64,000 nucleotides of DNA from 66-474 sp040388785. GTDB taxonomy: Bacteria; Pseudomonadota; Gammaproteobacteria; Xanthomonadales; Rhodanobacteraceae. Below, piece after piece: positions 43,698-53,939 of the stretch. The notes beneath the pieces are model-generated. The model was given only the letters and a program-made list of their open reading frames with translations. It was not told where the DNA came from and made no database searches. Made by a program: the position numbers and the translations under genes. The stretch covers positions 1 to 64,000 of the forward strand of contig JAZKBD010000001.1 of assembly GCA_040388785.1 (NCBI GenBank), read 5' to 3'. How positions within the stretch are numbered: the first letter of the stretch is position 1; each line of letters opens with the position of its first letter.

Positions 43698-45011
43698 TTA
43701 CAACTCCCGCAGCGCAGTCGTCACCGGCAGCCTTGCCGCGCGTACCGCGGGAAACAGACCGCCGATGAAGCCGATCGCGAGGGCCCACTTGATGCCGGTC
43801 CACAAGAGTTCCGGCGTCACGCGGAACTGGAAGACGACCTGGCTGAAGTTGCCGCCGACGGTGGACGCCGTGTAACCGTTGAACACCAGCCACACGATCA
43901 CGGCGCCGACGATGCCGCCGATCAGCGCCAGCAGCATGGTTTCCAGCAGCACCGACACCACCACCGGCGTGCCGCGGAATCCGATCGCGCGCAGCGTGGC
44001 GATTTCGCGGGCGCGCGTCGCGACCGCCGCATACATGGTATTGAGCGCACCGAAGATCGCGCCGATCGCCATGATCACGCCGATGGTGATGCCGACGATG
44101 CGGATCACCTTGCTCAGGCCCTCGGATTGCTTGTTGAAATAATCGCGTGTGGTGCTGACGTCCACCTTGACGCGCGGGTCGCCCATCAGCGACGCCTTGA
44201 ATTTGTCGAAAGCCTTGGGTGACGTCAATCGCGCCGTCACCGATTCCGCGCTGCTGCCGCGGCGATACGCCGAAGCAACGGATTTGGAATCGCCCCACAG
44301 CTCCGACCCGTGCGCGTCGTTCGACGCGAACACGCCGACGATGGTCCAGTCCTGGCCCCCGAGGCGCAGCGTCTTGCCCACGTCCAGCCCGGCGAACTGG
44401 CGCTCGGCGCCCTCGCCGACGACGAGCTCGCGCATGCCGGGCGTGAACTTGCGGCCCTGGATGATCCTGACGTTCGGCCATACCGTCCAGGCCTCGTCGC
44501 CGACGCCGCGGATCGCGACGTTGGAATCGGTTTTCGGATCGCTCTTCTTCGGCACGTTGGCGACCACCACCAGTTCCGCCGACGCGATCGGCTTGCCCTG
44601 CGCGTCGCGCGCGATGCCGGGCGCCTGCTCGATCACGTCGATATCGTCGCGTGTCAACACGGAATTGCTTTCCGCGCCCGAACCGCCGCGCAACACGATC
44701 GCGGTGTCGTTGCTGCCGGTTTGCTGCAGCGTGGCGGTCAAACCGTCGCCCATCGCCAGCAACGCCACCAGCACGCCGACCACGCCGGCGATGCCGACCA
44801 CGATCACCGCGGTGGAACCGAGCCGCTGGGTGAGCGTGCTCATTCCGACGCGCGTGACCGACAAGGTGCGCCGCCCGGTGCGCGCGGCCAGCAACCACAG
44901 CGCCAGCAGGATCGCCAAGCCCAACACGACGAACCACGGCAGCGCCGTCCACACCACCAGCCACACGATCACGATCGCCGCGAGGCCAAGACCGAACAAG
45001 AACTTTTTCAT
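43698..45011 (-). CDS. FtsX/MacB-type ABC permease of second exporter
   Basis: 437 residues from the ATG at 45009-45011 (MKKFLFG). Unusually, two hydrophobic helices (~4-50) precede the standard FtsX opening helix (STAVIVVGIAGVVGVLVALLAMGDGL), so five or six membrane segments are predicted. The periplasmic domain has SVLTRDDIDVIEQAPGIA and GRKFTPGMRELVVGEGAERQFAGL. FtsX core ALNTMYAAVATRAREIATLRAIGFRGTPVVVSVLLE and end LPVTTALREL. Last gene of the four-gene exporter operon. Confidence 0.9.
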   Translation of the reverse strand: MKKFLFGLGLAAIVIVWLVVWTALPWFVVLGLAILLALWLLAARTGRRTLSVTRVGMSTLTQRLGSTAVIVVGIAGVVGVLVALLAMGDGLTATLQQTGSNDTAIVLRGGSGAESNSVLTRDDIDVIEQAPGIARDAQGKPIASAELVVVANVPKKSDPKTDSNVAIRGVGDEAWTVWPNVRIIQGRKFTPGMRELVVGEGAERQFAGLDVGKTLRLGGQDWTIVGVFASNDAHGSELWGDSKSVASAYRRGSSAESVTARLTSPKAFDKFKASLMGDPRVKVDVSTTRDYFNKQSEGLSKVIRIVGITIGVIMAIGAIFGALNTMYAAVATRAREIATLRAIGFRGTPVVVSVLLETMLLALIGGIVGAVIVWLVFNGYTASTVGGNFSQVVFQFRVTPELLWTGIKWALAIGFIGGLFPAVRAARLPVTTALREL

Positions 45012-45021
45012 GTCACGCTCC

Positions 45022-46185
45022 TCAACGTCCGGCCAGGGCATCGACGATCTTCAGGCGCATCCCGCGCAACGCGGGCAACACGCCGACCATGATGCCGATC
45101 ACGATCATCAACACCGCGCCTTCGACCCAGATCAGCCAACCGATCGGCGGCAACTGGATCATCCCGCCGCTGCCTTTGGCGAGCGCGGGCGCCAGCACGC
45201 TGGCTATGCCCAAGCCGATCACGCCGCCGATCAACAGCAGCAGGATCGCTTCGGCCAGCACCCGCGCGAGCACGCTGCGGTTGGAGAATCCGATCGTCTT
45301 CAGCACCGCCAGTTCCGGGATGCGCTCGCGCACCGCCTGCGCCATGGTGTTGCCGGTCAAGAGGATCAGCGTGAAGAACACCGCCGCCATGATCGCCTCG
45401 ACGATCAGGCCGATGTTGCCGATCTGCTTGGCGAAGGATGCGTTGAACGCATTGGCGGTCTGGGTCTTGGTTTCGTGGTCGGAATTGGCCGACAGCGCGT
45501 CGATCGCCTGCGCCACCCTGTCGGCGTCCTTCGCATCCTTCAGCTTGACGACGTACCAGCCCACCGAGTGCTGGCCGTACATGTTGCCCTCATCGAAATA
45601 TTTCCAGTGCAGGAAGAACATCTGGTCGCCGCCATTGGGCGCGTCTTTCGCCGTCTTGTAGATGCCCACGATCGTGAACGGCCAGGTCTTGTCGCCGTTC
45701 TTGCGCGGAAAGATCGTGGACTGCAACGGAATCTGCTGGCCGACCTTCCAGTGGTAGCGCGCGGCGAGCGCCTCGCCCACCAGCGCGCCGTCCTGCGTAT
45801 TCGCGAACGCCTTGCGCTGCTCCGGCGTCAACACGATGTCCGGATTCGTGGCCAGGTAATCCTCGTCGACCGCGAAGCTGAAGACGAAGTTCTTCGGGTC
45901 CTGGTACACGCCGCCGAACCAGTTCTCGTGACCCACGCCTTCCACGCCCGGAATGGCCGCGATGCGCGTCTTCAGGCTTTCCGGCAGGCCGGTCATGATC
46001 GAGAACCGCGAGGCGACGACCAGCCGCTCATTGCCCGCGAGGCTGTCGCTGCCACTGGTGAATGCCACGCGGACCGCGTTGAGCAGGCCGAACAGCAGGA
46101 ACGCCGCGATGATCGAGATCAGCGTGAAGATCGTCCGCGTCTTGCGCCGGAACAGTGCGCTCCATACCAGGTTGAAATATTTCAT
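45022..46185 (-). CDS. FtsX/MacB-type ABC permease of second exporter
   Basis: 387 residues. MKYFNLVWSALFRRKTRTIFTLISIIAAFLLFGLLNAV gives the first helix; the periplasmic domain (~45-265) includes GVEGVGHENWFGGVYQDP and VGEALAARYHWKVGQQIPLQ; three helices follow with TLILLTGNTMAQAVRERIPELAVLKTIGFSNRSVLARVLAEAI. Resembles DevC-like permeases. Forms a heterodimer with the next gene. Lies 14 nt downstream of the ATPase gene. Confidence 0.9.
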   Translation of the reverse strand: MKYFNLVWSALFRRKTRTIFTLISIIAAFLLFGLLNAVRVAFTSGSDSLAGNERLVVASRFSIMTGLPESLKTRIAAIPGVEGVGHENWFGGVYQDPKNFVFSFAVDEDYLATNPDIVLTPEQRKAFANTQDGALVGEALAARYHWKVGQQIPLQSTIFPRKNGDKTWPFTIVGIYKTAKDAPNGGDQMFFLHWKYFDEGNMYGQHSVGWYVVKLKDAKDADRVAQAIDALSANSDHETKTQTANAFNASFAKQIGNIGLIVEAIMAAVFFTLILLTGNTMAQAVRERIPELAVLKTIGFSNRSVLARVLAEAILLLLIGGVIGLGIASVLAPALAKGSGGMIQLPPIGWLIWVEGAVLMIVIGIMVGVLPALRGMRLKIVDALAGR

Positions 46186-46199
46186 GACATGGCTCCCGC

Positions 46200-46940
<741 letters not shown>

Positions 46941-46958
46941 CGTCGTCTCCTCGCTACT

Positions 46959-47032
46959 CGTCATTCCCGCGAAGGCGGGAATCCAGTGTCTTTGCCGTTC
47001 AAGTCGCTGGATCTCCGCTCTCGCGGGGATGC
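46959..47032. repeat. REP-like element, TCATTCCCG type
   Basis: CATTCCCGC GAAG GCGGGAATCCAG forms the first stem; CTGGATCTCCGC TCTC GCGGGGATG is the mirrored half. Same class as the elements at 10434 and 29473. Confidence 0.8.
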
Positions 47033-47055
47033 CGACCTGAAAGCTCGCGGCGAAA

Positions 47056-48300
47056 TTATTGACTCCCGCCGGTCGTCACCCGCACCTTCTCGCCGTCCTT
47101 CAAATCCGCGGCCGGCGTGGTCACCACTTCCGCGCCCGCGTCCAGGCCTTGCGTCACCTGTTTCAAATCCGAGAAATCCGCGCCCGTGGTCACGGACGTG
47201 CGCGCGACGCGGCCGTCCTTCACCACGAACACCACGTCCTTGCCGCCGCGCTGCACGATCGCCGACTTCGGCACCAGCACACCCGGCAGCGGCTTGCGGT
47301 TCGCATCCTTCTTTTCGAGGAACGACACGCGCACGCCCATCTGCGGAATGATGCGCGGATCCTTCTGATCCAGCGCGATGCGTACCTTCACGGTGGCCTT
47401 GCTCTTGTCGGCGCTCGGGATGATCGCGATCACGTGCGCGGGAATCTTCCAGTCGGGATACGCATCCAGCACCGCCTCGACCGGCATGCCGGGCACGACG
47501 CGGCTGATGTAGGCCTCGTTGACGTCGACGTCGATTTCCAGCGAATTCATGTCCACGATCGTCGCAAGCCCGCCGGCGATGCCGCCGCCGCCCGAGGTAT
47601 ACGGCGACACGATCTCGCCCACTTCCGCGGCCTTGTCGGTGACCACGCCATCGAATGGCGCGCGGATGATGGAGAAATCCAGGTTCACCTGCGCCGCCTG
47701 CACCTGATCCTTCGCCGCTTGCGCCTGCTTGATCGCGGCGTCGAGCCCCGCCTTGTCGGTATCGACCAGCGTGTTCGCCTGCTGCGCGTCCTGCTTCGAG
47801 ACGTACCCGCGCGCGACCACCGCGTCCATGCGCGCGGCGTTCGCGCGATCCTGCCGCAACGTTGCGCGCGCCTTGATGACGCCCGCCTGCGCGGCCGCGT
47901 ATTGCGCCTTGGTCGAATCGAGTTGCGCCTGGTAGGCCGTGGGATCGAGCCGCGCCAGGATCTGCCCCTGCTTGACGTGCGCGCCCTCGTCGACCGAAAC
48001 TTCGGTGAGCGTGCCGATGATCTGCGCCGAAATCGTGGCCTGCCGCCGCGCGACCACGTAACCGGTCGCCTGCAACACCGCCGCATCGCTGCTGGACGCC
48101 GCCGCCACCGCGGTGCTGGTTTCGACGGTCGCCGCATGGCCGCGCAGCGCGAATGCCGCGACACTGCTGGCAAGGATCAGCACCACGACTATCGCGCCCA
48201 CGATCCATGGCCAGCGCACACGCGCTCCGTCGTCATCACGCTGCGCGCGATCGATGCGCAATTCGTGCAGCAGGTCGTGGTTGGTCTTCCCGTCGTTCAC
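47056..48300 (-). CDS. HlyD/MacA-type membrane-fusion protein of second exporter
   Basis: 414 residues, GTG start at 48298-48300 (a TGA lies in frame just upstream). Membrane helix ~31-51 (WIVGAIVVVLILASSVAAFAL), lipoyl halves VSVDEGAHVKQGQILARLDPTAY and SIIRAPFDGVVTDKAAEVGEIVSP, coiled coil ~115-200 rich in Ala/Gln, and beta-barrel with VDVNEAYISRVVPGMPVEAVLDAYPD. First gene of a complete MFP-ATPase-permease-permease operon, the usual tripartite exporter set, without the extra permease pairs of the 24-35 kb unit. Confidence 0.93.
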   Translation of the reverse strand: MNDGKTNHDLLHELRIDRAQRDDDGARVRWPWIVGAIVVVLILASSVAAFALRGHAATVETSTAVAAASSSDAAVLQATGYVVARRQATISAQIIGTLTEVSVDEGAHVKQGQILARLDPTAYQAQLDSTKAQYAAAQAGVIKARATLRQDRANAARMDAVVARGYVSKQDAQQANTLVDTDKAGLDAAIKQAQAAKDQVQAAQVNLDFSIIRAPFDGVVTDKAAEVGEIVSPYTSGGGGIAGGLATIVDMNSLEIDVDVNEAYISRVVPGMPVEAVLDAYPDWKIPAHVIAIIPSADKSKATVKVRIALDQKDPRIIPQMGVRVSFLEKKDANRKPLPGVLVPKSAIVQRGGKDVVFVVKDGRVARTSVTTGADFSDLKQVTQGLDAGAEVVTTPAADLKDGEKVRVTTGGSQ

Positions 48301-48398
48301 CCGTCATCCCCATGCGCGCAAAGTCGCCCCGCGTAAGTGTGACATAGCTTGCAGCGCGACTTGCGCGGCCGCCACCGGCAGCCATCAAGCGTTACGTC

Positions 48399-48410
48399 TG
48401 ACAGCTGTCA
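48399..48410. promoter_or_regulatory. 12-bp palindrome between divergent genes
   Basis: TGACAGCTGTCA is a perfect palindrome midway between the fusion-protein gene (minus) and the hydrolase gene (plus). A TACAAT box at about 48429 on the plus strand lies 16 nt beyond TGTCAT, which overlaps the palindrome, so a repressor bound here could block that promoter. Confidence 0.45.
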
Positions 48411-48456
48411 TGCGGCCGGTCGGAGCTTACAATCCCCAACGCCACGGAGCCATTCC

Positions 48457-49146
<690 letters not shown>

Positions 49147-49245
49147 ACGCGCGGCGGCTTGCGCACCGCACGCGGGAGTGCCTAAATGGGCGCGCCGCGA
49201 CGCGGCGGGGAGACATACCGGCCCATTCCAGAGAAGGAGTACGCA

Positions 49246-49644
49246 ATGAGCTTCGCTAAAGACTTCAAGGCGTTCATCATGCGCGGCAACGTGGTCGACC
49301 TGGCCGTTGCGGTGGTCATCGGCGGCGCATTCGGCGCGGTCGTCAAATCCCTGGTCAGCGACATCATCATGCCGCCGCTGGGCGTGATCACCGGCGGCAT
49401 CGATTTTTCCCACATGAAGGTGATCATCCAGGCCGCATCCGGCACCAGGAAGGAAGTGGCCATCACCTACGGTGCTTTCATCAACACCATCATCACGTTC
49501 CTCATCATCGGGCTCGCGATCTTCATCGTGATCAAGGCCCTCGAACGCGTGATGCCGAAGAAGACCGACGCCCCGCCGCCGGCGCCGCCCGCGGACGTGG
49601 TGCTGCTGACCGAGATTCGCGACCTGCTAAAGCAGCAACGCTGA
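49246..49644 (+). CDS. mscL: Large-conductance mechanosensitive channel MscL
   Basis: 132 residues. FKAFIMRGNVVDLAVAVVIGGAFGAVVKSLVSDIIMPPLG (TM1 pore) and YGAFINTIITFLIIGLAIFIVIK (TM2) define MscL, the pentameric emergency valve opened by membrane tension in hypo-osmotic shock. The cytoplasmic C-terminus has a Pro/Ala linker and the helical bundle VLLTEIRDLLKQQR. Strong GAAGGAG Shine-Dalgarno. Confidence 0.97.
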   Translation: MSFAKDFKAFIMRGNVVDLAVAVVIGGAFGAVVKSLVSDIIMPPLGVITGGIDFSHMKVIIQAASGTRKEVAITYGAFINTIITFLIIGLAIFIVIKALERVMPKKTDAPPPAPPADVVLLTEIRDLLKQQR

Positions 49645-49692
49645 TTTTCCGGCAGGCCGGCGAGGGCGCGCAGCGTCGCGCCCTTGCCACGC

Positions 49693-50235
49693 ATGACCAT
49701 CGAAATCATCCAGGCCGACATCACCACGCTGCGCGTCGACGCCATCGTCAACGCGGCGAACGAGACGCTGCTCGGCGGCGGCGGGGTCGACGGCGCCATC
49801 CACCGCGCGGCCGGCCCGCGGCTGCTTGACGCCTGCCGCGCGATTCCTGAAGTGGGGGCTGGCGTGCGCTGCCTGACCGGCGAGGCGCGCATCACGCCCG
49901 GCTTCGACTTGCCCGCGCGGTTCGTGATCCACACGGTCGGCCCGGTCTGGCGCGGCGGAGAACACGGCGAGCCGCAAATGCTGACGGCGTGCCATCGCAA
50001 TGCGCTGGAACTGGCGCGCGAACACGCGATCGACAGCGTCGCGTTTCCGGCAATCAGTTGTGGCGTGTACGGCTATCCGCGCGACGCCGCGGCGGGTGTG
50101 GCGCTGGCCGTGCTGGCCGAGGAACAACATCGCACGCGCACGCCGCACCGCATTGTCTTGTGCGCGTTCGACCGCAGCATGGCGCAAACCTGGCGCGGTG
50201 CGGCCGAACGGCTGCACGTCGCAGTCCTGTCCTGA
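49693..50235 (+). CDS. Macro-domain protein, YmdB-like O-acetyl-ADP-ribose deacetylase
   Basis: 180 residues. IEIIQADITTLRVDAIVNAANETLLGGGGVDGAIHRAAGPRLLDACR is the ADP-ribose-binding macrodomain with catalytic Asn/Asp of NAAN...GGGGVDGAIH; TGEARITPGFDLPARFVIHTVGPVWRGG and FPAISCGVYGYP complete it. Hydrolyses O-acetyl-ADP-ribose or reverses mono-ADP-ribosylation. The ATG at 49693 (MTIEIIQ) was chosen over an upstream TTG. Confidence 0.94.
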   Translation: MTIEIIQADITTLRVDAIVNAANETLLGGGGVDGAIHRAAGPRLLDACRAIPEVGAGVRCLTGEARITPGFDLPARFVIHTVGPVWRGGEHGEPQMLTACHRNALELAREHAIDSVAFPAISCGVYGYPRDAAAGVALAVLAEEQHRTRTPHRIVLCAFDRSMAQTWRGAAERLHVAVLS

Positions 50236-50271
50236 CAAACCGACGCTGGCACGACGCGCAGTCGCCGCGCG

Positions 50272-52050
50272 TCAATCGCGCGATGGGTACAGCGGCGGCA
50301 GGTCGCCGCGCTTGCCGTGCGCGTACTTTTCATCTCCACGCCACATGAACCCGCGCGCAAAGGCAATCGCCACCTCGGCACACGCGGCTGCCGTGTCACC
50401 GCCCTGCCAACGCGCGCGCTGCAAGGCGTCCAGCGCATTGCACTGCGCGCGGTCGGACAACGAATCGCGCAACGCGGTCACGTTGGCAATCTCCGGACGG
50501 AAACTGCGCGCCCAGGCCAGCAGCGCGTGCTCGCACGCCGCGGCATCGCCGCCGCGCGCTGCTGCAAGCGCTTCTGCCTGCAGCGCACGTTGCGATTTCC
50601 GCGCTTCTTCTTGCTCCGACGCGGCCAGAGGATCGACAGCGACGGGCGCTGTTCTGCGCCGCGTCAGCCACCACGCTGCCGCCGCCGCGATCGCCAGCAG
50701 CCACAGCACCAGGCTCACCAGCGCGATGATGCGCCACACCGTTTGCGTTTCGTGGCCGCGTGTCGATGCAGCCAGTGGCGCAGCGGACGACGCCGGTGCG
50801 GGCACGTTCCGAATCACCGGCTGCGCAGGCTGCGGCGGTGGCGACGCACTCGATGCTCCTGCAACGGCGCCGCTCACCTGCAAAATCCGTGCGGGCACGC
50901 TCGCCTGCTGCGCGCGATCGTGCGCCACGTCCCACCAGTTCAAAGTGATGGCGGGCAGCGACAACGTGCCGTCACGCTGCGGCACGATCGCGAAACTGCG
51001 CGTGCGCGTGCCCTGCAGCCATTGGCCACTGTCGTCGGTGCTGTCGCGGGTCTGGTCCGGGTACACGCGCGCGCCCGCGATCGCAGGCAGTTCGGGTTCG
51101 GGCAATGTATCGGCTGGTTGCCCGCTTGCGCTGATGCTCAAGGTCACCGTCAGCGGCACGCCCGCCCTCGCTTCGTCATTCGCGGGCCACCCCGTCAGCT
51201 TCAACTGCACATCGCGCGCAGGCAACCACGGCTTGCCCGCAGCGGCGGGTGCTGCGCGCGCAGCGATGCGCGTCACCGGCGCGGTGGCGCTGACCGGCGC
51301 ACCGATGCCGGGCATCTGCCCGTTCAACAGCGCATTTGGATTGTTGAACAACGCGTTGGGGTTGTTGAACAAGGCGCCGGGATTGCCCGCCGCGAGCCGC
51401 TCGCCCTGGAATGTCGGACCACGCACCGTGATGGCGCCGGTGCGCTGCGGAATCAGCGCCCAGCTGTATTCGAGAACCTGGTAGGCGTAACCGTTGCGAT
51501 TGACCGTGTAGCGGTGGTCGCGATCGAGCTTGACCAGGTCGGCGCCATCGGCACCGGGATCGCCCAGCGAACCGCTGACGCCGGGCAGGTAGAACAAGCG
51601 CACCGTGTAAACCGTCTGCTCGCCGACGTAGGGTGAACTCGACAGCACGCTCGTTTCCATGAACACGGGATCGCCGGTGCAGCCGCGGCCGCCTGACGGC
51701 GCCGCGCCGACCTGCAGGGTCAGCGGCTGCGTCTTCGCGCCACCCACGTCCAGCGGCGGGATCGTGATCGTGCCGGCGTGCAGCGGTTTCAGCGCAATGC
51801 CGAGTTGCACGGTGCGGGTGGTCGTGCCGTTGGCGATCTGCAGGCTGCTGGAGTTCGAGGTGCCGAGCACCTGGAAATCCCGTTGCAGCGGTGTCAGGTC
51901 AGGCGCACCGATGGGATCACTCGACTGGATGTTGAGCGTCACGGTGTCGCCGAGGCTCACGTGGCTGCGATCGAGGAACGCATGCACGCTTGCGGCCTGC
52001 GCGAGCGGAGCCAGCAACAGCAGCAGGACGATGCACCATCGACGCATCAT
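50272..52050 (-). CDS. batD: BatD-like protein
   Basis: 592 residues. Signal peptide (MMRRWCIVLLLLLAPLAQA), several Ig-like periplasmic domains (ASVHAFLDRSHVSLGDTVTLNIQSSDPIGAPDLTPLQRDFQVLG is the typical BatD start), then a membrane helix (IIALVSLVLWLLAIAAAAAWWL, ~440-460) and a cytoplasmic helical tail. Around residues 225-245 a short repeat (PGALFNNPNALFNNPNALL) appears where the family has a linker. Functions with BatA/BatB in envelope-stress or oxidative-stress tolerance. ATGA overlap with the upstream gene. Last gene of the MoxR operon. Confidence 0.88.
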   Translation of the reverse strand: MMRRWCIVLLLLLAPLAQAASVHAFLDRSHVSLGDTVTLNIQSSDPIGAPDLTPLQRDFQVLGTSNSSSLQIANGTTTRTVQLGIALKPLHAGTITIPPLDVGGAKTQPLTLQVGAAPSGGRGCTGDPVFMETSVLSSSPYVGEQTVYTVRLFYLPGVSGSLGDPGADGADLVKLDRDHRYTVNRNGYAYQVLEYSWALIPQRTGAITVRGPTFQGERLAAGNPGALFNNPNALFNNPNALLNGQMPGIGAPVSATAPVTRIAARAAPAAAGKPWLPARDVQLKLTGWPANDEARAGVPLTVTLSISASGQPADTLPEPELPAIAGARVYPDQTRDSTDDSGQWLQGTRTRSFAIVPQRDGTLSLPAITLNWWDVAHDRAQQASVPARILQVSGAVAGASSASPPPQPAQPVIRNVPAPASSAAPLAASTRGHETQTVWRIIALVSLVLWLLAIAAAAAWWLTRRRTAPVAVDPLAASEQEEARKSQRALQAEALAAARGGDAAACEHALLAWARSFRPEIANVTALRDSLSDRAQCNALDALQRARWQGGDTAAACAEVAIAFARGFMWRGDEKYAHGKRGDLPPLYPSRD

Positions 52051-53939
52051 TGCTGTGGTTCCTCCGGCAGGTGCCCGTTGCGCTGTTCCCATTCCAGCCG
52101 GAACTTGCGCCGCAGCAGCGCGCCGGGATCATCCGGCACCGCGTGCAACATCGCGCGCTGCTGCGCATCGAAATGGCCGTCCTGTTTCGATGCGTCTTCG
52201 CCGAGCGCGAAGGCATTGGCGCTTCCCTGCTTTGCGGAACGCGCCGTTCTGCGCGCCTGCTGCAGCTCGCGTGCGAGCGCCTGCTCCGCTTGTAGTGCTT
52301 GCTGTTGTTGCTTCGCGGCTTCAGCGGCCGATGTGTCGTGATCCTGCTGCGCCGCGCCGGCGTTGCCTTGCTGCTGCGCGGCCTGCTTGCCTGCGGTGTT
52401 GTTCGCGCCGGTCGCCGACGAAGCCTGCGGCGCAGACGACGCAGCGCCCTGCTGCGCGCCGGATTTTCCGGAATCCTTGCCAGTGTTCTGGCTGGATGAA
52501 CCAGCGCCCGATGACGACGACGGTTGTGCGTTGCGGCTTGGCTGGCCCGATCGGGGCGAGTGCTGCTGGTGTTTCTTCAACCAGTCTTCCACCGCATCGA
52601 GGTTGGCGCGCGCATCCGCCATCTTCGGATCGCGTTGCAAGGCTTGCCTGTACGTCGCGATGGCCTTTTCGTACTCGCCTTGTTTCGCCAGTGCGTTGCC
52701 GAGGTTGTAGCGTGCGCGCGCGTCGTCACCCTGAGCGAAGGCCTTGGCCGCGCTGGCATAGTCGCCCGCGCGGTAATCGGCGGCGCCGCGCACGGCAGGC
52801 GTCGATGCCAGTTTGCGTGCCTGCGCGGTGTCGCCCTGTTGCAGCGCCCGCAATGCGCGCTGGTCGCGGTTTGCCCACAACGAATTCCACGTGGCCGCGC
52901 GCGCGGCCGGCATTCCGATGGGCAGCGCAAGTATCACCAGCGCCAGCAACCAGCCGCGCCGGAATGCCAGCGCCGCGAGCACCAGCAACGCGGGAAGCAA
53001 CCAGATGCCGCCGTCGCGCCATACCTGTGCGCGCTCGGCGCGGCTCGCATGTCCAGCTTCCGTCACCGGCGCACCGAATGACGCCGCGCCTGTGCCGTCC
53101 GCCTGCAATACCACGTAGCGACCGCCGCCGGCGTCCGCCACCGCACGCAGCGCGGCATCGTCGCGGCGCGCCATCAGTGTGCCGCCCGACCCACTCGCAA
53201 ATCCGCCGCCCGTCTGCGGCACGGGTGCACCTTCGCGCGTGCCGACGCCGAGCACGTCGACACGGATGCCCTTCGCGCGCGCGGCTTTCGCCTGCGCGAC
53301 GGCGGCGTCATCGGCGGTGTCGGTCACCAGCACGATTTCGCCACCTTTGGCATGGGCCTGCTGGAGCAACCCGATGCCTTGGCGAATGCCCGCCGCGGCG
53401 TCGTTGCCGGGTACCGGCATCACGTCGGGCTTGAGTGCGTGCAGCAGATTGAGGATCGTGTTCTTGTCATCGGTCAACGGCGCCACCGTGAACGCCGCGC
53501 CCGCATACGCCACCAGCGCCATGCGCGCATCATTCGCGTCGTTCAACAGATCGCGCACCGCGAAGCGTGCGCGGGTCATGCGATCGGGCTGTACGTCCTG
53601 CGCCAGCATGTCGTCGGCAAGCGAAAGCACCACCACGCGCGCGGCGCCATTGACGTACAACGGCGCCGGCACCTTCTGCCAGGCCGGTCCGGAAAGCGCC
53701 GCGACCGCAAGCAGCCAAGCCGTCGCGACCAGACCCAGTGCGAACCGGCCGCGTACACCGCTATCGCTGAGCAGATACGGCAACAGCGCGGCATCCGCCA
53801 ACCTCGCCAGTGCCGCGCGTCCGCTGCCATTCCGCGCCAGCATCCACAACGCCAACGGCAACGGCGCCAACGCCAGCCCCCACCACGGCCGCAGGAAGTG
53901 CAACCCAAGGAAATCAGGCATGATCCCGAACGCGCTCAT
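52047..53939 (-). CDS. BatB-BatC fusion: von Willebrand A and TPR protein
   Basis: 630 residues. Two N-terminal helices, a VWA domain (~85-270) in which the MIDAS DxSxS is degenerate (VVLSLADDMLAQDVQPDR), two more helices (~310-350), then TPR units (GDYASAAKAFAQGDDARARYNLGNALAKQGEYEKAIATYRQAL, ~385-440) and a low-complexity Ser/Gln/Ala tail that would follow the TPR. The BatB (VWA) and BatC (TPR) activities are thus fused in one chain. Translationally coupled to BatA upstream (ATGA). Probably membrane-anchored, partner of the MoxR ATPase. Confidence 0.88.
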   Translation of the reverse strand: MSAFGIMPDFLGLHFLRPWWGLALAPLPLALWMLARNGSGRAALARLADAALLPYLLSDSGVRGRFALGLVATAWLLAVAALSGPAWQKVPAPLYVNGAARVVVLSLADDMLAQDVQPDRMTRARFAVRDLLNDANDARMALVAYAGAAFTVAPLTDDKNTILNLLHALKPDVMPVPGNDAAAGIRQGIGLLQQAHAKGGEIVLVTDTADDAAVAQAKAARAKGIRVDVLGVGTREGAPVPQTGGGFASGSGGTLMARRDDAALRAVADAGGGRYVVLQADGTGAASFGAPVTEAGHASRAERAQVWRDGGIWLLPALLVLAALAFRRGWLLALVILALPIGMPAARAATWNSLWANRDQRALRALQQGDTAQARKLASTPAVRGAADYRAGDYASAAKAFAQGDDARARYNLGNALAKQGEYEKAIATYRQALQRDPKMADARANLDAVEDWLKKHQQHSPRSGQPSRNAQPSSSSGAGSSSQNTGKDSGKSGAQQGAASSAPQASSATGANNTAGKQAAQQQGNAGAAQQDHDTSAAEAAKQQQQALQAEQALARELQQARRTARSAKQGSANAFALGEDASKQDGHFDAQQRAMLHAVPDDPGALLRRKFRLEWEQRNGHLPEEPQQ

